The notes under the pieces were generated by a model that saw nothing but the letters and a program-made list of their open reading frames with translations, made no database searches and was not told the DNA's origin. A program made the position numbers and the translations under genes. DNA of 8,667 nt from Halobacteriovorax sp. (lineage in GTDB: Bacteria > Bdellovibrionota > Bacteriovoracia > Bacteriovoracales > Bacteriovoracaceae). This document shows, one piece after another, positions 1-6,179 of the stretch; position 1 is the stretch's first letter, and each line of letters begins with the position of its first letter. The stretch lies in the NCBI GenBank assembly GCA_002686115.1, contig NZAF01000009.1:1-8667 (forward strand), read 5' to 3'.

Positions 1-193
1 TATTCCTTGGTGAGAGTATCTGACTAGGATGAGGAATAAACGTCATAACAACGAACTTCTCTTTGCGTGATTCTGCATGAGCTTTGATTGTTTTTAAAAT
101 CTCCTGATGTCCTAGATGAACACCATCAAAATTACCAATTGTTAGCGAAAACTTTACATCTTTTATTTCTGCAATTGAGTTAATGACTTCCAT
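1..193 (-). CDS. ribF: Riboflavin kinase/FMN adenylyltransferase, N-terminal part (runs off the window)
   Basis: Only the first 64 codons are inside the window. RibF makes FMN from riboflavin and then FAD from FMN in the cytoplasm; the N-terminal half is the FMN adenylyltransferase domain. The visible part holds the nucleotidyltransferase signature IGNFDGVHLGHQ at about residues 19-30, with the HxGH-type ATP-binding motif (HLGH), followed by TFIPHP at about 52-57, which matches the conserved TFxPHP segment of the family. The start is ATG at 193: a GAAGG Shine-Dalgarno at 200-204 sits 6 nt upstream, inside the last codons of batD. The gene overlaps the end of batD by 14 nt in another frame, so translation is probably coupled. 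The kinase domain would lie beyond position 1 and cannot be seen. Identification is firm from the motifs. Confidence 0.93.
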   Translation of the reverse strand, partial: MEVINSIAEIKDVKFSLTIGNFDGVHLGHQEILKTIKAHAESRKEKFVVMTFIPHPSQILSPRN

Positions 194-1826
194 TCAGTGC
201 CTTCACAACTTCTTTCATATGTCTTTTATTATATTCAAGTTTGTTTTTTTCGCTTTTATACTCATTTTTTTCTGCTTTTGTAAGTAAATCTTTAAAGTAC
301 AATTTCGTCGCAGGTGGTAAGGGAGATTTCTCAATACGATCTCTTAAATTATCTCCTTCTGGAAAATAATATAAGAGGTAGTCATGTAAATTCTTATAAT
401 TTAAGTCTTTTGGTCCAAGTGTCTTTACTTTACGCCCAGAAAAAATAAACTTTTTAAAGCCTGGAAAGAATATGATGGCGACTAAAATCAAAAAAAGTAT
501 TAAATTTAATATTTTTAAATCAAATACCCGTATATCTTTTTCACGATAAAAGGGGCCAACAAGTTTTTCGATTTCTTCCTCTGAATCACTTAAATCCTTA
601 GGTGCGCTTGTATTACTCTGCTTAACGTCGTTACTAGCAATTGTTTCACTTTTTGTACCACTACCAAAGATGCTAATCTCAGGAATGGTAAGATCTGTTT
701 CTACATATTCTCTTTTTTCTGGATCAAAATAACTTAGTTTCAGTACTCTTTGAGGAATAGTTCCACTTTTCTTTGCTAAATATGTATAGTCGATAATCTT
801 CTTTGTTTCTAATGCATTAATCTCAGAAACTTCAGCTTTTGGATCAAATGACTCAAAGTATGTATCATCAAAGAGTCTAACAGGATCAAATTTTTCAAGA
901 GCCCCCTCTCCTGTAACCTCTAATCTTGCTTCAAGAGCATCATTTACAATTACTTTTTCACTAGAGATTGAAAGATTGAAATTATGCTTACCTACAAGAC
1001 CTGTGAAATTTTTAGGAACCCCCTCTACCGGAAGAGGTAATACTTTTAGTTTTTCAATTTTACTTCTTAGAGTTCTCTCTTTATATCGTCCAGTTGAAAA
1101 CTGCATCGACATTCCAAATATGTCCCGTCGACGATTTCTATAATCTGCATACTTAAATTCAAGCGTAATTGGATCAATTTTTAGCTCACCTGTCTTCGTC
1201 GGATAAGCTCTAGCCTTATACATCAACTGTCTGTAATATAACTCCCCCCCAAGATTCACTCTCTCTCTTTGGGATCGTGGAATTTCAAAACGCTTAAGAA
1301 AGTCTTTTAAAAGAGGGAATTTCTTGATCACATGCATTGTTGTATCTCTTTTTGAATAGAGATAATAATTAACGTCTACGGCCTCTCCAACAAATACTTC
1401 ATCTTTTGACAATTCTGCTTTCATAAAGAAGTCTTTAGGTTTTCTTGCCTCTTTTACAACTTTCGCTCTTAAACTTTTATGTTTTAGTACTTTCTTATCG
1501 ATATCAGCTTTTATTTGCCTAATATGTACATAGCCACCTTTAACTGGCTGCAATTCATACACATTGGTAGTAGCTCTCTCCTCTACAAGTTGTCCACCTT
1601 GCAAGAAAGCTCTTGTCGAGCGACTTTGTCTCTTATTAATGACCTCCGCATTTACAGGTAAAAAAGAAACAAAGGGTTCATCTGCAGCTTCATGAATAAC
1701 CTTAATCGTTAAAGTTAGAGAATCACCAAGAACCACTTCACTTGAAGATAGACTTGCCTCCAATTGCGAGCTTGCATAAGAGTTCATAAGGAAAAATGCT
1801 ATTATAAAAGAGCTTATTACCTTCAT
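180..1826 (-). CDS. batD: BatD-family membrane protein with large periplasmic beta-domain region
   Basis: A 548-residue protein resembling BatD. It has an N-terminal signal peptide (hydrophobic residues 4-14, probable cleavage after the A of SYA near residue 18), a long export-side region of beta-rich repeats (about 19-435), one membrane span (about 439-457, rich in L/I/F) and an 89-residue basic cytoplasmic tail. The segment around 268-330 (P-x-N-F-x-G-x-V-G, then V-T-G-E-G and F-D-P) matches the pattern typical of BatD repeats. The start is ATG at 1826, sharing one base with the batBC stop (TAATG). AAGGA at 1833-1837 lies 6 nt upstream; an in-frame TTG at 1832 directly abuts that Shine-Dalgarno and is not usable. 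As last Bat gene before ribF it probably provides the large periplasmic scaffold of the complex. The biochemical role of BatD is not established. Confidence 0.88.
   Translation of the reverse strand: MKVISSFIIAFFLMNSYASSQLEASLSSSEVVLGDSLTLTIKVIHEAADEPFVSFLPVNAEVINKRQSRSTRAFLQGGQLVEERATTNVYELQPVKGGYVHIRQIKADIDKKVLKHKSLRAKVVKEARKPKDFFMKAELSKDEVFVGEAVDVNYYLYSKRDTTMHVIKKFPLLKDFLKRFEIPRSQRERVNLGGELYYRQLMYKARAYPTKTGELKIDPITLEFKYADYRNRRRDIFGMSMQFSTGRYKERTLRSKIEKLKVLPLPVEGVPKNFTGLVGKHNFNLSISSEKVIVNDALEARLEVTGEGALEKFDPVRLFDDTYFESFDPKAEVSEINALETKKIIDYTYLAKKSGTIPQRVLKLSYFDPEKREYVETDLTIPEISIFGSGTKSETIASNDVKQSNTSAPKDLSDSEEEIEKLVGPFYREKDIRVFDLKILNLILFLILVAIIFFPGFKKFIFSGRKVKTLGPKDLNYKNLHDYLLYYFPEGDNLRDRIEKSPLPPATKLYFKDLLTKAEKNEYKSEKNKLEYNKRHMKEVVKALNGSH
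200..204 (-). promoter_or_regulatory. Shine-Dalgarno (GAAGG) of ribF inside batD
   Basis: GAAGG on the minus strand lies 6 nt before the ribF ATG at 193 and within the batD C-terminal codons. This supports the 14-nt gene overlap and ribosome loading for ribF from the bat transcript. Confidence 0.75.
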
Positions 1827-3592
1827 TACCAATCCTTAACTTTTCTATTATTTCTCTTTCGAGACGTTTTCATAAATTTCTTTTGAATATTTCTATCATC
1901 ATCGACAATCTGTTTTAATACACCTTTTACTTTAGACATATTCTTTTTCTTTCTTATATCATCTTTGATTTGATCCCAGCTTTTCTGCTTTTGTTTTTTC
2001 TTCTCTTGTTTATCTTGCTCGTTCTCTTCACCATCTTCTGAACCGTCTTTTTTTTCTTTTTTCTCTTTTTCTTCTTTGCCTTCAGAACCTTGTTTTTGCT
2101 TCTTATTTTGACTTTTATCCGATCCCTTTCCTTGTTGTTGTTTTTGTTGACCGGATTTATTTTCTTTTTCCTGCTCGCCTTCTTTTTCTTGATCATCTTG
2201 TTGATTTTGTTGATTTTTCTCTTGGTTCTTGTTGTCTTTGTTTTTATCTTTATTTTGTTGCTGCTTCTTCTCTTGCTGCATCTTCTTTAAGGCTGCCAAT
2301 TTATTTTTACGTAGTAAATCTTTTGCCTGATCTGTCAAAGCTGACTGATCTATCTGATCATATGCATCTACAGCTGCTTTATATTTTTTATTCTTAAAAA
2401 GTAATGTCCCATAGTTCAACACATGCCTTGCTTCTTCACGACTCAAGTCATTTAAACTTTCATTATACAATGTTAAGGCTTTATCCTGCTCTTCATTTTG
2501 TAAGAAGAACTCTGAAAGCTTTAACTTCTCTTCTTTCGATATCGTTCCATTTTGAAGCTTCAAAAACAAATCATCATAATTTTGAGCTTTTACATTTGAA
2601 CCTGTAATAATTAAAAAGACCAATGCAAAAGAGAAGCTTCGCATTCGGCCGATTAACACTGACAAGATATAGAGTACAATAGCAATTTTTATAACGACAT
2701 ATCCTTTAACTGGTCTTTCTTTAAACTGACCACTTGTGAATACTTCTTTATGTCTTTTATCAAAAAAACTAAGAATTTCCTTCGTCGGAAGAGCGTATGA
2801 CCCCGCATACCAGACCTTACCATACTTGGCCTTACTCACTAATGATTCAAAATAGCGTTTATCAAGCTTAGAAGTTACTTCTTTACCTTGCCACTTTTTA
2901 TATCTAACGAAATTCCCTTTGTTATTTCTAATAGGAATCTTACCCCCACTCTCTGTACCAATACCTACAACTGCAAGATTTATCTTCTCTGGAACCTCAA
3001 GATCAATAAAGCTATGTTGTTCTCCATCAGTAATCAACAGAACATTGCCGGTTTCATAACCATCTTTTGTATAAAAATATTGAAAAGACTCTTTAAGCGC
3101 TAAATTTACATTCGAACTTCCTTTACCACTGTTTGATAACAAGACCTCTAATCTAGACTCAAGAATTTCTAAATCATCAGTAAATGGAACGATCTTTCTT
3201 TGAATATCAGAAAAAACAGCAATAGATACTTGATGACCAAAAGAGTTTCTAATGAAGTGACGTGCTATGATTGCGGCTTTCGCAAGTCTAAATGGTCTAA
3301 CGTCCTCAACCATCATAGAAGCTGATGAGTCGATAAGTAGAACTGTTTTTTGATTAGGTATTGAGGCTTTCACAAGCTCTTCTCGACCTCTAATATCTCC
3401 TAATGCGATTGCAAATACTAATAAGGATAAGACAAAAAAGAAAAAAGACGTCTTACTTGCCCTTGATCTCTCATAAAACCAATACCTCTTTACTTTAGTA
3501 AAGAATTTCTTATCGTATAAGTAGATTAGAAATAATAAGATAAATACGATAAGAAGCGCTGAATATAAGTAAGTATAATTTGTAATTATCAT
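1826..3592 (-). CDS. batB: BatB-BatC fusion: VWA domain, TPR region and K/Q/E-rich tail
   Basis: A 588-residue fusion. Membrane spans lie at about 8-26 and 48-65, with a basic cytoplasmic loop between them. A VWA domain follows (about 80-290) with MIDAS motif D88-x-S90-x-S92 and a TDG aspartate at D189; the usual MIDAS threonine appears to be S160. A third span (298-315) returns to the cytoplasm, and RMR (316-318) leads into a fourth hydrophobic segment (319-336) ending VKA/QN, like a signal peptide. After it come about two TPR helical repeats (340-436), a 100-residue stretch made only of Q, E, K, N, D, G and S (439-538), and a basic C-terminus. The topology puts both VWA and TPR regions in the periplasm. 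BatB and BatC are separate proteins in Bacteroidetes-type operons; VWA-TPR fusions are known in proteobacterial ones. ATG at 3592 overlaps the batA stop (ATGA), with AGAGG 7 nt upstream. Confidence 0.9.
   Translation of the reverse strand: MIITNYTYLYSALLIVFILLFLIYLYDKKFFTKVKRYWFYERSRASKTSFFFFVLSLLVFAIALGDIRGREELVKASIPNQKTVLLIDSSASMMVEDVRPFRLAKAAIIARHFIRNSFGHQVSIAVFSDIQRKIVPFTDDLEILESRLEVLLSNSGKGSSNVNLALKESFQYFYTKDGYETGNVLLITDGEQHSFIDLEVPEKINLAVVGIGTESGGKIPIRNNKGNFVRYKKWQGKEVTSKLDKRYFESLVSKAKYGKVWYAGSYALPTKEILSFFDKRHKEVFTSGQFKERPVKGYVVIKIAIVLYILSVLIGRMRSFSFALVFLIITGSNVKAQNYDDLFLKLQNGTISKEEKLKLSEFFLQNEEQDKALTLYNESLNDLSREEARHVLNYGTLLFKNKKYKAAVDAYDQIDQSALTDQAKDLLRKNKLAALKKMQQEKKQQQNKDKNKDNKNQEKNQQNQQDDQEKEGEQEKENKSGQQKQQQGKGSDKSQNKKQKQGSEGKEEKEKKEKKDGSEDGEENEQDKQEKKKQKQKSWDQIKDDIRKKKNMSKVKGVLKQIVDDDRNIQKKFMKTSRKRNNRKVKDW
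1833..1837 (-). promoter_or_regulatory. Shine-Dalgarno (AAGGA) of batD that decides its start
   Basis: AAGGA on the minus strand lies in the codons for the final K-D-W of the batB-batC fusion. It is 6 nt from ATG 1826 and directly abuts the in-frame TTG at 1832, so ATG 1826 is the start. Confidence 0.8.
1979..2278 (-). repeat. Low-complexity coding region: 100 residues of Q/E/K/N/D/G/S only
   Basis: Codons 439-538 of the batB-batC fusion encode 100 consecutive residues drawn from just seven polar amino acids, about 28 of them lysine, with no hydrophobic or aromatic residue. At DNA level this is a purine-rich (minus strand) run of AAA/AAG/GAA/CAA codons, including A8 at 2048-2055 and A6 at 2057-2062. 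It is not an exact tandem repeat. Similar K/Q/N/E-rich tails occur in known BatC-like TPR proteins. It is probably a disordered, charged periplasmic linker before the short basic C-terminal segment. Confidence 0.9.
2585..2638 (-). other. Signal-peptide-like hydrophobic segment at the BatB/BatC fusion joint
   Basis: Codons 319-336 of the fusion protein encode a hydrophobic stretch (SFSFALVFLIITGSNVKA) preceded by RMR and followed by QN. A positive n-region, hydrophobic core and V-x-A end are the layout of a type I signal peptide. It follows span 3 after only three charged residues. The simplest reading is that the former start of a secreted BatC protein was kept when the two genes fused. Whether it is cleaved or stays as a fourth membrane span cannot be told from sequence. 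Confidence 0.65.
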
Positions 3593-4584
3593 GCACTTAC
3601 CTCTCTAAGAACAAGTCTTCTTAAACCTTCAACAACCATCAAACTTAACAAGCCTAGAGCTAAATATCGCAAGTATAATTCTTTATAAATAACACGTCCG
3701 GAAACATCGATTTTCTTTCTTTCAAGTTTTTCAATTTCTTTTAATACGTCTTGAAGTGCTTCATTATTTCCGGCAACAAAGCTTTTTCCTTGAGAAATCT
3801 TTGCTATATTTTCAAGAGTTTCAAAATCCATCGAGCCACCGGGCATCTTCGCATAACGTTTTCGTCCAAATGCATCTCTGCCCATTGGTAATTTAGCACG
3901 AGGATCACCACCTATACCTATCGTATAAATTCTCACTCCAAGCTCTTTTGCCTTTTGTGCTGCCTGACTAGGAGAAAGTAATCCCACATTGCTAGCTCCA
4001 TCAGTAAGTAAGATGACTGCTTTATTCTCGGCGATACTTGAAGTAGACCTCGCAATAGCGAGCCCAAGGGCATCACCAATATTTGTCCCGGCTCCAAGTG
4101 GGCCAATTCGAATATCATCGACAGACTTTTCAACAAGTCCAAGATCTGTTGTTGCAGGAATCAAAGTATAGACCTCATCAGAAAACATAATGATTCCAAT
4201 TCTATCAACGGGACTTAGCTTTACAAATTCTTTGATTCGCTGTTTCGCTGCCTCAATTCTATTTGGAGGAAAGTCTTCCGCAAACATCGAGCGAGAAACA
4301 TCAACGACAAAGTATATATCATTCATCTCTTTTTGAGACTGAACTTTACCCATGGGCTCTCGAGGCCCCATTAACGCATAGCCAATCAGACCCCATGCAA
4401 TAACCCCCGCAAGAAATACCATGGACTTTGCAAAAAGTTTTAACTTCGTTTTACGAATGAGATTAGACGGTGCTGAGAGCTCTGGCTTTTTTAAGAAATT
4501 AAAATATCCAACACACCAGAAAATAAAGCCTGCAAGTGCCCAGTAAAAGTTCTGAGCATTAAAAAACTCCGAACTACCTAACAC
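3589..4584 (-). CDS. batA: BatA-type membrane-anchored VWA-domain protein
   Basis: A 331-residue protein with two N-terminal membrane spans (about 13-28 and 54-73), a VWA domain (about 90-285) and a C-terminal span (about 304-321), the usual BatA layout with the VWA domain on the periplasmic side. The metal-ion-dependent adhesion site is complete: D95-x-S97-x-S99, T167 in GAGTN, and D195 in LLTDGAS, so divalent-metal-dependent ligand binding is expected. It probably binds a partner in the Bat complex. I place the start at GTG 4584: an AAGGAG Shine-Dalgarno at 4592-4597 lies 7 nt upstream. The in-frame TTG at 4590 is only 1 nt from it and is unlikely. The start overlaps the preceding gene by 11 nt, and the stop overlaps the batBC start (ATGA). 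Confidence 0.93.
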   Translation of the reverse strand: MLGSSEFFNAQNFYWALAGFIFWCVGYFNFLKKPELSAPSNLIRKTKLKLFAKSMVFLAGVIAWGLIGYALMGPREPMGKVQSQKEMNDIYFVVDVSRSMFAEDFPPNRIEAAKQRIKEFVKLSPVDRIGIIMFSDEVYTLIPATTDLGLVEKSVDDIRIGPLGAGTNIGDALGLAIARSTSSIAENKAVILLTDGASNVGLLSPSQAAQKAKELGVRIYTIGIGGDPRAKLPMGRDAFGRKRYAKMPGGSMDFETLENIAKISQGKSFVAGNNEALQDVLKEIEKLERKKIDVSGRVIYKELYLRYLALGLLSLMVVEGLRRLVLREVSA

Positions 4585-5332
4585 TTTCAAACTCCTTAAC
4601 TCTATTTACATAATCTCTTATTTCCTTAATCTCAGACGATTCAATGTCTTTTTTATATTGTACTTGATTTATCTTTTTTAAAAATAAGTCCACTTCTTCA
4701 TTTTCAAGACTAAAGTATTGCGCCCATATATTTCTCTGTTCATAAATGCTCTCAATATCTTCACGTGTTTCTAAGTTAAGTATTTTATTCTTCCATTTTT
4801 CAACATTTTGTTTTCTTGTTCTCTCTTCTCTTTTTTTAGAGAAATACTTATATCCAAAATAAATGGCAACTAATATTGCTATAACTATTAGTAAGATTAA
4901 GAATGTGTAATCCTTAGTCACCTTTAAATCTGTAGGAATGAAAACGAGATCTTTTAGTGGTTGCTTCTCTGCCACCATTTTTGGACCAGTATATTTAAAC
5001 TTCACCTCATTATTAATGTATTTCCAAGTGAATGTTTCTCTACTGCCTAAACTTTTAACTAGTGTTGCTCTCGCTTCTACAACATAGGCCTCTGGATTAT
5101 TTGGAGAATAATCTCCACTTACAATAGATGATATATAAAAATGATCTGATAGGTATTTACCCTCTATAAGATATTTTATTTTATTCACATTAAGTTCATT
5201 AGTAGGCCAAAGTACTAACTCCACAGACTTCGTATCACCTTCTAACCATTGATTATCTTTATCAATAACATTCATCATACCTTGTAAGGCATATATATTT
5301 ATAGAGAATAAGAATAATAATATGATTCTCAT
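4574..5332 (-). CDS. Unassigned signal-peptide/single-pass membrane protein in the DUF4381 position of the Bat operon
   Basis: A 252-residue protein I cannot assign to a family. It has a short signal peptide (1-15, ending IYA), a periplasmic region of about 125 residues with alternating beta-like pattern (a GD turn near 32-33), a membrane span at about 143-160, and a basic then mixed-charge helical cytoplasmic tail (161-252). Its place between DUF58 and the first VWA gene is where proteobacterial Bat operons usually encode a DUF4381 protein, a shorter protein with one span and a cytoplasmic tail. The order of parts (signal, beta region, span, helical tail) copies that of BatD on a smaller scale, so it may be a DUF4381- or BatD-related component; this is inference. 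The gene starts 2 nt after the DUF58 stop; AAGGAG at 5344-5349 is 11 nt upstream of the ATG, rather far. Confidence 0.85.
   Translation of the reverse strand: MRIILLFLFSINIYALQGMMNVIDKDNQWLEGDTKSVELVLWPTNELNVNKIKYLIEGKYLSDHFYISSIVSGDYSPNNPEAYVVEARATLVKSLGSRETFTWKYINNEVKFKYTGPKMVAEKQPLKDLVFIPTDLKVTKDYTFLILLIVIAILVAIYFGYKYFSKKREERTRKQNVEKWKNKILNLETREDIESIYEQRNIWAQYFSLENEEVDLFLKKINQVQYKKDIESSEIKEIRDYVNRVKEFESVR
4592..4597 (-). promoter_or_regulatory. Shine-Dalgarno (AAGGAG) of batA that decides its start
   Basis: AAGGAG on the minus strand lies inside the last codons of the 252-aa protein gene. It is 7 nt from GTG 4584 and 1 nt from TTG 4590, which favours GTG as the batA start. Confidence 0.8.
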
Positions 5333-5334
5333 TA

Positions 5335-6177
5335 CTACAGCATCTCCTTAACAAAGTCTTCGAGGTAACGCTTATCGAGGAATAGGTCTTTGACTCTTAT
5401 TTCAGTATCTGCAGTATTCCTATTTTTTGCTTCAAGCTTAATATTTCTTGTTCCAAAAGTATTACCTAAAAAGTCCTTAATATTAACTGAATAGTGAAAG
5501 TCATCTGCATAATCTAGGGGCGTAAGAATTCGAAAAGCGTGCACATGCTTTCTCGCAACTAATCTTTTCAAGTCTTCACCATGTAAGAAGTTATAAAAAT
5601 CACTTAGAATAACGAGTTCTTTCTTCTTATAAAACTCTTGAATTATTTTTTTATTATAATCTTTGTCAAAATTATCGGCTTTATATTCAAAATTGACACT
5701 CCCATCACTTTTTATGATGTTCTTTCGTCTTAATGTATCAACTAAAGCGACAATTCCAAGCTCTCCATTTTTCTTCTGTACTCTAATAATCTCATGTCCT
5801 GTACAAATGATTGTTTGAACGTAATCACTAGTCATTCCCGACAATAGGTATATAAGACAAGATATCTCAATGGCTCCTTCAAGCTTAGACTTTCCGTCAA
5901 CTCCCATAAACATACCGGATGTACAATCTAAGAGAATGGTAATCTCTATATTTCTTTCTTCTTCAAAGGTTTTAATATATGGCTGACTTGTCTTAGCTAA
6001 CATTTTCCAGTCGATGAATCTTACATCATCACCATGAGTGTAAACCTGATGTTCTTTAAATTTTAAACCAGTGCCTTTGAAATGTGACTTTAACATTCCT
6101 ATTGAAAAAGAATTGGCATTTTTAAAGAGGTTACTCTTTATGCCAGAAACAATTTTTCGTACTTCACTAGTATCCAT
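5335..6177 (-). CDS. DUF58 protein (VWA-like) of the MoxR/Bat operon
   Basis: A 280-residue soluble protein with no membrane span. The DUF58 signature is clear: G-x-G-x-x-F near 35-40, then Y-T-H-G-D-D-V-R-F-I-D-W-K at about 46-58 and F-E-E-E-R near 70-75, leading into a VWA-like fold. The MIDAS-like motif reads D84-C-T86-S-G88-M, where the common form is D-x-S-x-S-M, so one hydroxyl ligand is replaced by glycine; metal binding may be weakened or lost. A second acidic motif, LSDF, sits near 191-194. DUF58 proteins lie beside MoxR ATPases and are thought to act as their cytoplasmic partners or adaptors. Start: ATG 6177, 2 nt after the moxR stop; GTG 6180, overlapping the stop by one base (TAGTGATG), is equally in frame. 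Neither has a Shine-Dalgarno, so translation probably depends on reinitiation from moxR. Confidence 0.92.
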   Translation of the reverse strand: MDTSEVRKIVSGIKSNLFKNANSFSIGMLKSHFKGTGLKFKEHQVYTHGDDVRFIDWKMLAKTSQPYIKTFEEERNIEITILLDCTSGMFMGVDGKSKLEGAIEISCLIYLLSGMTSDYVQTIICTGHEIIRVQKKNGELGIVALVDTLRRKNIIKSDGSVNFEYKADNFDKDYNKKIIQEFYKKKELVILSDFYNFLHGEDLKRLVARKHVHAFRILTPLDYADDFHYSVNIKDFLGNTFGTRNIKLEAKNRNTADTEIRVKDLFLDKRYLEDFVKEML

Positions 6178-6179
6178 CA

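Noticed and set aside
1954..2196. 80-codon lysine/arginine-rich frame on the minus strand
   Set aside because: It is the shifted reading of the AAA/GAA/CAA-rich tract of batBC; the composition follows from the main frame, and it has no ribosome site of its own. Kept only as context for the A-run slippage idea.
2090..2290. Plus-strand frame encoding an almost pure L/F/I hydrophobic peptide
   Set aside because: It is the antisense of the lysine/glutamine-rich tract (TTT/CTT/TTG codons), so the apparent membrane peptide is an artefact.
2404..3103. Plus-strand frames of 67 and 71 codons
   Set aside because: Antisense shadows of the VWA and TPR coding region; no family features and no ribosome site.
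3933..4171. Short frames on both strands inside batA
   Set aside because: They lie entirely within a well-supported VWA domain carrying a full MIDAS, and have no recognisable protein features.
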